A stretch of DNA of 64,000 nt from Glutamicibacter ardleyensis (GTDB lineage: Bacteria > Actinomycetota > Actinomycetes > Actinomycetales > Micrococcaceae). The stretch covers positions 744,001-808,000 of the forward strand of contig NZ_BMKX01000001.1 in assembly GCF_014644555.1 (NCBI RefSeq), in the 5' to 3' direction. Below, piece by piece: positions 43,731-53,757 of the stretch. The notes under the pieces were generated by a model, which did no database searches, had not been told where the DNA came from, and saw only the letters and a program-made list of their open reading frames with translations. The number at the start of each line of letters is the position of its first letter. The first letter of the stretch is position 1. A program made the position numbers and the translations under genes.

Positions 43731-45350
43731 GTGGCCGAACGTGCAGAAGTCGATGTACTGATTATTGGGGCAGGTCCTACCGGGCTAACCACCGCCAACT
43801 TGTTGGCGGACGCCGGCTTGACGGTGGCCCTGATCGAGGCGAACCCGGGCAGCGGTGACGAACCGCGCGCCATCAGCGCCACCGACGAGACCCTGCGCGT
43901 GATGCAGCATCTAGGCATCATGGATCGGCTCGCTCCCGAAATGCTCATGGATACCGGGGCGCGCTACTTTGGCCTCGGCGGCAAGGTCATTGCCGACGTC
44001 CGCCCCGGAAACCCGCGCCTTGGCCAACCCGGAAAATCGCAGTTTGACCAGCCGGTCCTCGAAGGGCTGCTGTACGAGGCCGCAGCTCAGCGCGAGAAGA
44101 TCAGCCTGCATTTCAACACCTCCGCCACCTCGATTACTCAAGACGAACACGGTGTTCGCGTCGCTGCCACCCGCCTCGGCGCGCGCAGCCTCGGCTACAA
44201 CGGTGCCTTAGCCGGAGACTCTGGTTCGCATAGCGCACCGCCGGAGAACTCACCGGTCACCGAACTGGAATTTAACGCCAGCTGGGTTATTGCCTGTGAC
44301 GGGGGCCGTTCCTTCGCTCGCCGTGAACTAGGCATCGGCTTGCAAGGATCCACACAGGTAGAACGCTGGATCGTGGTGGACTTGCTCGATGTTCCGGGAA
44401 ACCCCGAACCTTTTGCATCCTTCCATTGCAATGGAACCCGACCGGCGGTAGTCGTGCCCGGAGTCAATGGTCGGCGCCGCTACGAATTCATGCTCTTTGA
44501 TCATGAAGATGGCGAAGCGATGATCAGCACCGAATCGATCACCGAACTGGTCACCCCCTACCAAGACATCACTAAAGTCACCGTTAGGCGAGCCACGGTC
44601 TACACCGCCCATCAGCGTATTGCCGACCGCTACCGCAGTGGGCGCGTGCTGCTTGCCGGTGACGCCGCACATCTCATGCCACCGTTTGCTGGCCAGGGCT
44701 TGAACGCGGGAATCCGTGACGCCGTTAGTGCCTCATGGCGTGTAGCCGCCGTGGTGAAGGGGGAAGCTAACGAGTCAATCATTGACGATTACGCCACCGA
44801 ACGCCGACCCCATGCGGCCGACATGGTTAAACTGTCCAAACGCATCGGTTGGGTGGTGATGAATACGAATCCTGTGGTGACCCGCATTCGCGATGCGGTA
44901 GTCACCGGAACCCGTGCACTTCCAGCATTGAACCGCTGGCTCACGCAGATGCGCTTCCTCAAACAGCCCCATTACACCACTGGTACCGTAGTCCCCGCCC
45001 TGCCCGGAGTGCCGCACTTGGCCGCCGAGTTCGTTGGGCGCAGCCTGCCACAACCAGATATCTGCGTGGACGGCGAAAACACGAAATTAGACGAGCTGCT
45101 AGGCGCTGAATGGAACTTGATTGAAGTCTCAGCGGGCCACCGCCTGATCTTCACCGACCAGCTCGGCAACACGCGAACGGCGCTAGATACCGCACGAGTC
45201 TTCGACGCAGCTACCGGAACGGTGCTGCTGATCCGCCCGGACTTCTATGTCGCAGGCATTGCACCAGCACGCGAGCGCCAAGCACTGCTGCAGTCCTTGC
45301 TCTCCAAGGTTCCAGCCCTTGGAGACTTCGATACTGCCCTGCGGCACTAG
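43731..45350 (+). CDS. Class A FAD-dependent aromatic hydroxylase (MhpA/PheA-like)
   Basis: A 539-residue single-component flavin monooxygenase. The N-terminal FAD site is VLIIGAGPTGLTTANLLA (residues about 8-25), a DG motif is WVIACDGGRSFARRELGI, and the second FAD site is GRVLLAGDAAHLMPPFAGQG. A thioredoxin-like C-terminal domain of the phenol hydroxylase family is likely. The GTG start follows AAGGAG. It would add a hydroxyl to a phenol, for instance hydroquinone to hydroxyquinol or phenol to catechol, preparing the substrate for the extradiol dioxygenase encoded two genes upstream. The GntR gene follows after two bases. Confidence 0.9.
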   Translation: MAERAEVDVLIIGAGPTGLTTANLLADAGLTVALIEANPGSGDEPRAISATDETLRVMQHLGIMDRLAPEMLMDTGARYFGLGGKVIADVRPGNPRLGQPGKSQFDQPVLEGLLYEAAAQREKISLHFNTSATSITQDEHGVRVAATRLGARSLGYNGALAGDSGSHSAPPENSPVTELEFNASWVIACDGGRSFARRELGIGLQGSTQVERWIVVDLLDVPGNPEPFASFHCNGTRPAVVVPGVNGRRRYEFMLFDHEDGEAMISTESITELVTPYQDITKVTVRRATVYTAHQRIADRYRSGRVLLAGDAAHLMPPFAGQGLNAGIRDAVSASWRVAAVVKGEANESIIDDYATERRPHAADMVKLSKRIGWVVMNTNPVVTRIRDAVVTGTRALPALNRWLTQMRFLKQPHYTTGTVVPALPGVPHLAAEFVGRSLPQPDICVDGENTKLDELLGAEWNLIEVSAGHRLIFTDQLGNTRTALDTARVFDAATGTVLLIRPDFYVAGIAPARERQALLQSLLSKVPALGDFDTALRH

Positions 45351-45352
45351 CC

Positions 45353-46030
45353 ATGGCCAAGGCCTCGACGCACTCCGTAGCGGGTATTCGCAACGCCATC
45401 CTAGAAGGCCGGTGGTCCCCGGGCGACCGGCTCCAGCCTTCGGCTCTTGCTGTTCACTTCGAAACGAGCACCACCGTAATTCGCGAGTCATTGACGAAGC
45501 TCGCGGGCGAAGGCTTGGTTACGAGCAAGCCCAATCGAGGGTTTTTCGTACCTGAACTGAATCTTCGGGAATTAGCGGATATCACCGAGTTACGGTGCGT
45601 CACGGAAGAACTTGCCGCCAGATTAGCGGTGGCTCGCGGTGATCTTGGGTGGGAATCAGGACTCATTGCGGCTCATCACCAGCTAGCTCGAATCCCAAGG
45701 CATCTCAGCCATTCCCCAGTAGTGATAAACCCCGAGTGGGGTTCGGCCCACCGCGACTTCCATCGGGCGCTGCTCTCCCCGTGTGATTGCGCACCAATGC
45801 TGGCATTGTCAGCTAACTTAGCGAATTCAACGCTGTTGTACCGGCGCTGGGCGGCCACTTCTGACGCGGCTAGCGCCCGCAACGTGGAGCGTGAACATGA
45901 GCAACTGCTTGAAGCCGCGCTGAGCCATGATGCTTCCAAGCTCGCCAGCTTGCTCCGTGAACATTACGAGGGTTCGGTTCAGGTCATCTTAGAAGCGGGA
46001 CTTCTGGACGCCGTCCCCGTCCGCGCATAA
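45353..46030 (+). CDS. GntR/FadR-family (FCD) regulator, paralogue 2
   Basis: A 225-residue regulator with winged HTH (ILEGRWSPGDRLQPSALAVH, TSTTVIRESLTKLAGEGLV, PNRGFFVPELNLREL) and an FCD domain containing HRDFHRALLSPC. It closely resembles the GntR protein at 37.4 kb, including the NRGFFVPEL block. It starts two bases after the flavin hydroxylase stop, so it is co-expressed with the ring-cleavage enzymes and probably autoregulates that operon. The duplicated regulators at both ends of the pathway suggest one controls the upper and one the lower part (inference). Confidence 0.88.
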   Translation: MAKASTHSVAGIRNAILEGRWSPGDRLQPSALAVHFETSTTVIRESLTKLAGEGLVTSKPNRGFFVPELNLRELADITELRCVTEELAARLAVARGDLGWESGLIAAHHQLARIPRHLSHSPVVINPEWGSAHRDFHRALLSPCDCAPMLALSANLANSTLLYRRWAATSDAASARNVEREHEQLLEAALSHDASKLASLLREHYEGSVQVILEAGLLDAVPVRA

Positions 46031-46043
46031 GTAGTCCGCCATA

Positions 46044-47207
46044 TCAGCGCAGGTAGGTCCGAGCCACGCTGTATGCGGTGCGCCGAATAAGCTGCAACGC
46101 GTTGGAGGACAGCTCTTCAAGGTCCGCTGGGCCTTGGGCAATCGAATAGGCGGCGAGGATTCCAGAGTCGGCGAGCGCTGCTTCGTCCAAAGCTACCGAA
46201 CCGGCGATGACGATAACGTCTGCTTGCCGGTTGGCTGCTTGCAGCACTCCGCTGACCACCTTGCCTTGCAAGGACTGAGAGTCCAGGCGCCCTTCGCCGG
46301 TGAAGACAAGCTGGGCGGCGGAAAGGATCTCGTGCGCGTTGATTGCCCGTGCCACCAGTTCCCACCCGGGTACTAGTTCAACCTCGCAATAGGATCCAAT
46401 GCAAAGCGCCAGGCCACCGGCGGCACCCATCCCTGCGCGGTCACGTATTTTCCGTCCGGTCGCAGCTTCTAGAACATCTGCCAACTTCCGCAGACCTGCA
46501 TCCAGCTTCTCTACGTCCTGTGGTGAGGCGCCTTTCTGCGGGCCGAATACTGCGGCGGCACCGTTAGCGCCCAGTAGTGGGTTGGTGACATCGCAGGCGA
46601 TCTGCCAGGTGACTTGTTGCGCCCGCGGATCCAGAGTGGAAACGTCAATGCCGGCCAGCTTGCTGAGCAGGCCGCCGCCTGGAGCCAGTTCTTGTTCCTG
46701 CTCGTCGAGCAGCTTCGCACCGAGGGCGGACAGAAGCCCGGCTCCTCCGTCTGTGGTTGCCGAACCACCGAGGCAAAGAATGATTTTTTGGACACCAAGA
46801 TCTAATGCCTGAGTAACAAGTGCGCCGAGCCCAAAGGTCGTCGCCTTCAGTGGCTGGCGGGGCACGTCACTGACTTGAGGCAAGCCGGCGGCTTCAGCAG
46901 CTTCGATTACGGCTGTTGTCCCATCGGCAGATAATCCGAAACGGGAACTGACTGCTCGGCCCAGCGCATCGGTTGTTTGGACACTTTGCGGCTCGGTTCC
47001 CCATGCGTCGGTCAGTGCGTCAAGGGTTCCCTCGCCACCGTCGGCAAAAGGGACCGCTGTAATTGCTACGTCACGGCCCACTGAGTTTGCAGCAGCCTGC
47101 ACACCGTCGGCAATCGCGGCAGCTACTTCGCTAGCCCGGGCACTGCCCTTGAACGAGTCTGGAACTATCGCCACATTCACTGGGTGGACCACGTTGCTCT
47201 GTGTCAT
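46044..47207 (-). CDS. Glycerate kinase (GlxK/GarK family)
   Basis: A 387-residue enzyme of the two-domain glycerate kinase family: VAIVPDSFKGSARASEVAAA at the start, PFADGGEGTLDAL, the glycine loop KIILCLGGSATTDGGAG and FTGEGRLDSQSLQGK near the C-terminus. It phosphorylates D-glycerate to 2- or 3-phosphoglycerate with ATP, feeding glycolysis. It is convergent with the GntR gene and stands alone. Functionally it fits the GntP-type permease and CdaR regulator at 12.9-15.5 kb, which are often next to it in other genomes. Confidence 0.92.
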   Translation of the reverse strand: MTQSNVVHPVNVAIVPDSFKGSARASEVAAAIADGVQAAANSVGRDVAITAVPFADGGEGTLDALTDAWGTEPQSVQTTDALGRAVSSRFGLSADGTTAVIEAAEAAGLPQVSDVPRQPLKATTFGLGALVTQALDLGVQKIILCLGGSATTDGGAGLLSALGAKLLDEQEQELAPGGGLLSKLAGIDVSTLDPRAQQVTWQIACDVTNPLLGANGAAAVFGPQKGASPQDVEKLDAGLRKLADVLEAATGRKIRDRAGMGAAGGLALCIGSYCEVELVPGWELVARAINAHEILSAAQLVFTGEGRLDSQSLQGKVVSGVLQAANRQADVIVIAGSVALDEAALADSGILAAYSIAQGPADLEELSSNALQLIRRTAYSVARTYLR

Positions 47208-47590
47208 GGAACCAACCTTAGATTCAGAGAGGACTTTGAACCATAGTCATTAACACATAATTCGAGCATTTTCTGGCCTGGATCCTGTGCATCAGGTACC
47301 GCGACTGAGCAGATATGGGAATAGTACCCAAGCGCGCTCCCTGCCGCGCAGCAGCAGAGGCACAACCAAGGCCTGCCCGAGAGATCCATCACGAGAGGCA
47401 AGAGCCCAACTCCACCACTGGCCAAAGAAGCTCCCGGCCAACGTCGTCAGGTCCAGCGGACGAGACTGGATATTCGGCATACATCCGGCGAATCCGCGAG
47501 AAGCAGGGCAGCTGGGTCCCTTCAGGTTTCAGTACCAAGACCTAGCGGGCCTTGCTAGCGCGCGCCGCCCTACCTCTTTAGCCACCATAT
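47208..47590. other. Non-coding stretch without recognised gene
   Basis: About 380 bases upstream of glycerate kinase and the DHA2 exporter. Short frames exist on both strands (for example 47315-47545 plus, 47292-47480 minus), but none has a good ribosome site and neither protein is recognised. It may contain decayed coding sequence. The glycerate kinase promoter should lie at its left end. Confidence 0.45.
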
Positions 47591-47629
47591 GAATGTGTAA
47601 GATGAATACGGTATGCATCTTACACATTC
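47591..47629. promoter_or_regulatory. Inverted repeat operator upstream of DHA2 exporter
   Basis: Perfect 14-bp arms GAATGTGTAAGATG (47591-47604) and CATCTTACACATTC (47616-47629) with an 11-nt spacer, ending 16 bases before the exporter start. Size and symmetry fit a TetR- or MarR-type repressor site. The MarR gene downstream is the nearest candidate; its own promoter has GATGCATA (49727-49734), the reverse of TATGCATC inside this repeat. Confidence 0.62.
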
Positions 47630-47645
47630 CATCTGAAAGGTCCTC

Positions 47646-49094
47646 GTGCCCAGACCCACCTCGGTCGGCATCCCCGGCTCAGGTCTTGCCGTAGGCGTTC
47701 TCGCTTCGGCAGGCATCGCTTCATCGCTCACCCAAACCATGGTGACCCCACTGATCCCGCAGCTGCCGAGCATCTTCAATACTTCGGCGGATAATGCCGC
47801 TTGGATCATTACTGCGACCCTTCTGGCGGCAGCCGTAGCGGTACCCATTTCCGGGCGGCTCGGCGACCTTTTTGGCAAGCAGAAAATGATCCTCATTTTA
47901 GCGATCCCACTGTTTATCGGTGGGATACTGTGTGCGGTCGCGCCAAATGTCGAACTGATGATTGCCGGACGTGCGCTGCAAGGCTTTGGTTCGGGAATGG
48001 TGCCGCTGGGCATCGCAATGCTGCGTGATTTGGTGCCTAAAGAACGCCTCTCCGCCGCCATTGCCACGGTCAGTGCCACGCTAGGCGTCGGTGGAGCGGT
48101 CGGCATGCCGCTTTCCGCTGCCGTGATTGAATTTGCCGACTGGCGCGCGGTCTTTTATGGGAGTGCCGCACTCACGCTGCTGGTGGCATTAGCCATCTGG
48201 AAGCTGATCCCAGCACTGCCCGCAGGAGCTGCCGGACAAAAATTCGACTGGCTCGGCGCAATCGGACTGACTATTGGATTAGTATCCTTGATTCTTGCGG
48301 TTTCCAAGGGCTCCGCCTGGGGCTGGACCTCTGCGATGACCTTGGGGCTGCTGGCGGTTGCAGCCGTTTCGCTGACCCTGTGGGGAATGTGGGAAACGCG
48401 CACCAAGGATCCTCTGGTGGACCTGCGCACCGCGGTCATTCCACGAGTTCTGCTGACAAATATCGCGTCGATTTTTGTGGGCTTTGGCATGTACGCGAGC
48501 ATGCTGGCCATGCCGCAGATCCTTCAGCTGCCAACACAAACCGGCTACGGCTTGGGACAGTCAATCCTTGCAGCTGGGCTCTGGATGGCTCCGGCAGGCC
48601 TGATGATGCTTGTGCTTTCTCCCATCGGCGGAAAGCTCACCGATGCACGGGGACCGAAGTTCACCCTTACCCTCGGCGTCTCGATTCTCGCAATTGGCTA
48701 TGGCGTGGGATTGCTGGGCATGGGCAGCACCTGGGGCCTGCTGGCCACCGGTCTTGTCGTCAACAGTGGTGTCGCGCTTGCCTACGGCGCGATGCCGGCA
48801 ATCATTATGGGCGCTGTTCCGCGTAGCGAGACCGCCGCCGCCAACGGATTCAACACCCTGATGCGTTCGCTAGGCACCACAACCGGCGCGGCTGTTGTCG
48901 GTCTCGTCTTGGCTCAGATGACCACCGACTTCAGCGGTGTCATGGTCCCTTCGGAGACTGGCTTCCGCGTGGCATTAATCCTGGGCGCAGGTATCTCGGT
49001 TATCGCGGCAGTTCTTGCCGCGCTGATTCCTTCGGCGCGAGAAAAACCCGTCCTGGAACCGGTAGGCAATCATCAAGAAGTTCCAGCTAACTAA
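47646..49094 (+). CDS. MFS exporter, DHA2 (14-helix) drug-efflux family
   Basis: A 482-residue transporter with about 14 helices. GSGLAVGVLASAGIASSLTQTMV opens it (two adjacent blocks), the motif A loop is GRLGDLFGKQKMILI, and the helix-5 motif C-like region is GVGGAVGMPLSAAV. DHA2 proteins expel toxic organic compounds with protons. The GTG start lies just downstream of a strong inverted repeat, so it is tightly repressed until induced. A MarR regulator is encoded convergently 144 bases downstream, with a small-RNA-like element in between. Confidence 0.9.
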   Translation: MPRPTSVGIPGSGLAVGVLASAGIASSLTQTMVTPLIPQLPSIFNTSADNAAWIITATLLAAAVAVPISGRLGDLFGKQKMILILAIPLFIGGILCAVAPNVELMIAGRALQGFGSGMVPLGIAMLRDLVPKERLSAAIATVSATLGVGGAVGMPLSAAVIEFADWRAVFYGSAALTLLVALAIWKLIPALPAGAAGQKFDWLGAIGLTIGLVSLILAVSKGSAWGWTSAMTLGLLAVAAVSLTLWGMWETRTKDPLVDLRTAVIPRVLLTNIASIFVGFGMYASMLAMPQILQLPTQTGYGLGQSILAAGLWMAPAGLMMLVLSPIGGKLTDARGPKFTLTLGVSILAIGYGVGLLGMGSTWGLLATGLVVNSGVALAYGAMPAIIMGAVPRSETAAANGFNTLMRSLGTTTGAAVVGLVLAQMTTDFSGVMVPSETGFRVALILGAGISVIAAVLAALIPSAREKPVLEPVGNHQEVPAN

Positions 49095-49164
49095 TCACTG
49101 CAGCTAAGTCTGCGCTATTACGGAGCTTGCGCTCAGCACTGGCATAGGAAGCGTCGATAATGTA

Positions 49165-49242
49165 GTAACTACCTCCTTGAAGGTGCGAGTGATGATCGTA
49201 AGAACTCCCGTTGGATATTGCCCAACGGGAGTTCTTCTTTAA
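49165..49242 (+). ncRNA. Structured small RNA element, copy A
   Basis: First of three copies of an unrecognised RNA-like element. A GATAAT -10-like box (49156-49161) puts a transcript start near 49168. The core (to about 49200) contains ACTACCTCCTTGAAGGTG and GCGAGTGATGATCG, almost identical to copies B and C. A 13-bp perfect terminator stem (49202-49214 with 49222-49234; arm GAACTCCCGTTGG) with TTCTTT follows. A 16-codon frame beginning MIVRTPVG (49192-49242) overlaps the hairpin. It lies between the DHA2 exporter and the MarR gene and would also terminate transcripts. Not matched to any family that I know. Confidence 0.66.
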
Positions 49243-49676
49243 GCACGTTTCAAATCGCTATATTCTTCGATCGACAGATTAAAGCGATGCAAAAGATTGG
49301 CGAACGAGTCGATATCCGACGCCGACCAATCTTCCATGATGTGTTCCAGCGCGTTCGTGGAGGCTTTTCGGGCTTCGTTCATTTGTTGCTCGCCGTCAGC
49401 TGTCAGCGTGATCTTACGAGCCAGGCGTCCATCCGGATCGGCAATCCGCTCCAGATAACCATCCTTGATTGCACTGGTTACTTGGCGTTGCAGGGTCGAG
49501 GCATCTAAACGTAATGCGTGGCTCAGTTCCGCGATGGTCATCGGACCTTGCCCATCGATACGACTCATCAACAGATAGACACTTCGATCCAGTCCGCCAG
49601 CCTGTCGCTGGTGGGCAATGGTGTAGCGACTGAGCATCAGCTGCTCATATTCGATATCGGCGATACGGCGCTTCAT
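49239..49676 (-). CDS. MarR-family transcriptional regulator
   Basis: A 145-residue winged-helix regulator. The HTH reads MTIAELSHALRLDASTLQRQ (about residues 57-76), followed by the wing YLERIADPDGRLARKITLT. MarR proteins repress efflux or degradation genes until a small ligand binds. It is convergent with the DHA2 exporter and divergent from thiC. A GATGCATA element in its promoter recurs (reverse orientation) within the exporter's operator, so it probably controls both. Its 3' end touches the terminator of RNA copy A. Confidence 0.88.
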   Translation of the reverse strand: MKRRIADIEYEQLMLSRYTIAHQRQAGGLDRSVYLLMSRIDGQGPMTIAELSHALRLDASTLQRQVTSAIKDGYLERIADPDGRLARKITLTADGEQQMNEARKASTNALEHIMEDWSASDIDSFANLLHRFNLSIEEYSDLKRA

Positions 49677-49916
49677 TTCTCCCCTTATACTGCTGACGCT
49701 CCACCCATCCTACCCTCAGCATGCATGATGCATATTCGCTATACATAGCACTGCCTGCAGGCCACTCTGCCGAGCCCCGATGCATCGCTCAGCGCGTTTT
49801 CCGAGGCGCTATTGACGCGCAGCCAAGCCCAGACATAGCTTCAAGCTCTAGTGCTCGAACCCAGTGCGGCTTTCATTTTTGGAGTTGCTTCCTCAGCACG
49901 TGGTACGTTGTTTCAG

Positions 49917-51759
<1,843 letters not shown>

Positions 51760-51816
51760 CACCGGCGAACGCGAAGCCGAACCAAAGTTCCTGCACAGAA
51801 AGCACGCTTAGAGTAG

Positions 51817-51893
51817 TAATTACCTCATTGAAGGTGCGAGTGATGATCGTGAAACTCCCCGCCGGTTTAACCGGCGGGGAGTTTTCGTTAAGC
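51817..51893 (+). ncRNA. Structured small RNA element, copy B
   Basis: Second copy of the repeated element, 60 bases after thiC. A TAGAGT -10-like box (51809-51814) places the start near 51821. The core runs TTACCTCATTGAAGGTGCGA then GTGATGATCGTGAAA. The terminator stem is 14 bp perfect (51852-51865 with 51871-51884; arm AAACTCCCCGCCGG) followed by TTTTCG. Compared with copy C, the pair 51855-51881 is C-G here and T-A there, a compensatory change. It could also serve as the thiC terminator. Confidence 0.68.
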
Positions 51894-51896
51894 CAA

Positions 51897-52028
51897 AGCC
51901 TTCGCGGAAGTTTCACAAAACTAGTAAAAATTTGAAACGGGCGGCCAATTTCCTGAGTTTCAAGAGCGATCATCCGTGACCCCCATCAAACGCCGGGCTC
52001 ACCCAAAGTCACTGCACAGCATTCACGC
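51897..52028. other. Spacer between RNA copies B and C
   Basis: About 130 bases separating the two RNA copies. Its last 30 bases (ACCCAAAGTC, CTGCACAG, CACGCTTAGAGT) repeat the sequence found upstream of copy B, so the duplicated unit includes the promoter region. Nothing else is recognised. Confidence 0.5.
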
Positions 52029-52037
52029 TTAGAGTAG

Positions 52038-52112
52038 TAATTACCTCATTGAAGGTGCGAGTGATGATCGTGAAATTCCCCGTCGGTTTACCGGCGGGGA
52101 ATTTTCGTTAAC
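52038..52112 (+). ncRNA. Structured small RNA element, copy C
   Basis: Third copy. From CGCTTAGAGTAGTAATTACC to GTGATGATCGTGAAA it is identical to copy B. The hairpin differs (52073-52086 with 52091-52104; arm AAATTCCCCGTCGG), with one compensatory pair (T-A for C-G), one G:U, and a 4-base instead of 5-base loop, then TTTTCG. Start is predicted near 52042 from TAGAGT at 52030-52035. Copies B and C form a tandem duplication about 221 bases apart, upstream of the SulP gene. Confidence 0.68.
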
Positions 52113-52230
52113 CGCTCACAGGCTTCAGCCGAACTTCTTGCGCCGAGATATCAAGCACCGTACTTAGCTTCCGGGCACCGGGTGCGATATTTTTAGATAG
52201 TCCCCGCACGCGGTTTTCTGGGGTCCTCAA

Positions 52231-53757
52231 ATGAATGGAGCACCCGTGTCTACCGCGGTTAACGAACTGACGCCTCTAGAACGACAGTCCGTCTGGCGTA
52301 CTTTGAAATCGCCACGGTTGCTCAAAACCGAGCTGCTGGCGGGTCTTGTAGTTTCGCTGGCGTTGATCCCCGAGGTGATCGCCTTCTCGATTATCGCCGG
52401 AGTAGATCCACGGATCGGGATCTTTGCTTCATTCACCATGTCGATAGTGATCGCATTTACCGGTGGTCGGCCAGCAATGATCTCCGCTGCTGCGGGCGCG
52501 GTCGCGTTAGTTGTTGCTCCGCTAGTACGCAGTCACGGGGTGGACTACCTTTTTGCTGCCGTAATTTTGGCCGGTATTTTCCAGGTAATCTTGGCGCTAC
52601 TCGGTGTCGCGAAACTGATGCGCTTCATCCCCCGGCAAGTGATGATAGGGTTCGTCAACGCGCTCGCCATCCTGATTTTTCTCTCACAAATGCCTGAGCT
52701 CGGCGACGTTCCGTGGGCCGTCTACCCACTGGTTCTTTTGGGCCTAGCTATCGTCTATTTCTTCCCGAAGATCACCAAGGCGGTCCCTGCCCCACTAATC
52801 GCGATCGTGGTACTGACGCTGATCACCGTGTTTGCCAAGGTGAGCGTTCCTACCGTGGGCGACAAGGGAGAACTGCCTGAATCGCTGCCCTTCTTTCTGA
52901 TCCCTGACGTTCCTTTCACCTTCGAAACGTTCCAGGTCATCGCACCCTACGCATTAGCTGTCGCATTTGTTGGTTTGTTGGAGTCCTTGTTGACTGCAAA
53001 ACTCGTAGATGACATCACCGATACCCCCTCGAATAAGACCCGGGAATCTTGGGGTCAGGGCACCGCGAATATTGTGACGGGTTTCTTTGGTGGAATCTGT
53101 GGCTGCGCGATGATCGGCCAAACCATGATCGGCGTTAAAGCCTCCGGTGGCAGAACTCGCATCTCCACCATGTTCGCCGGCGTATTCATGCTGCTTCTCG
53201 CGGTATTACTCGGTGACATCGTGGCGCAAATCCCCATGGCTGCACTCGTCGCGATCATGATCTTCGTGTCGATTACGACTTTCAACTGGCACAGCATCCG
53301 GCCGAGCACGTTAAAGATGATGCCTAAGAGCGAGACCGCGGTCATGGTGGTGACCGTTGTTTTCACCGTTGCCACCAACAACCTGGCCATCGGTGTTGGA
53401 CTGGGCGTGCTGACCGCAATGGTTCTCTTCGCCAACCGTGTAGCCCACTTTGTGACCGTGAAACGCGATCAACCGACGGCGGCCTTGGCCGAAGCCGACA
53501 CTGCGATTTACCACGTGGACGGGGAGCTGTTCTTCGCCTCGTCGAATGACCTCTACACCCAGTTCGATTACGCTGGCGATCCGGAAAAAATCGTCATCGA
53601 CATGTCCGCTTCCCACCTGTGGGATGCCTCAACGGTGGCCGCTTTGGATTCCGTCAAGACCAAGTACGCGAGCTACGGGAAAACGGTAGAGATTCGCGGA
53701 CTCAACGAGGCCAGCCAGAAGATGCAGGACCGCATGGGCGGCAAGCTGGAAGGCTAA
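52231..53757 (+). CDS. SulP-family anion transporter with STAS domain
   Basis: A 508-residue SLC26/SulP protein. About 11-12 helices cover residues 30-400, including ELLAGLVVSLALIPEVIAFS and FGGICGCAMIGQTMIGVKASG (two blocks). A cytoplasmic STAS domain follows (about 415-505; AIYHVDGELFFASSNDLY, DMSASHLWDAS). Such proteins move sulfate, bicarbonate or dicarboxylates. The ATG at 52231 is listed; a GTG at 52246 preceded by GGAG is an equally good start. Its 3' end overlaps the convergent GGDEF gene by four bases. Confidence 0.92.
   Translation: MNGAPVSTAVNELTPLERQSVWRTLKSPRLLKTELLAGLVVSLALIPEVIAFSIIAGVDPRIGIFASFTMSIVIAFTGGRPAMISAAAGAVALVVAPLVRSHGVDYLFAAVILAGIFQVILALLGVAKLMRFIPRQVMIGFVNALAILIFLSQMPELGDVPWAVYPLVLLGLAIVYFFPKITKAVPAPLIAIVVLTLITVFAKVSVPTVGDKGELPESLPFFLIPDVPFTFETFQVIAPYALAVAFVGLLESLLTAKLVDDITDTPSNKTRESWGQGTANIVTGFFGGICGCAMIGQTMIGVKASGGRTRISTMFAGVFMLLLAVLLGDIVAQIPMAALVAIMIFVSITTFNWHSIRPSTLKMMPKSETAVMVVTVVFTVATNNLAIGVGLGVLTAMVLFANRVAHFVTVKRDQPTAALAEADTAIYHVDGELFFASSNDLYTQFDYAGDPEKIVIDMSASHLWDASTVAALDSVKTKYASYGKTVEIRGLNEASQKMQDRMGGKLEG

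Noticed and set aside
47292-47545. Short frames on both strands between glycerate kinase and the DHA2 exporter
   Set aside because: No ribosome sites and neither translation is recognised; described as non-coding or decayed.
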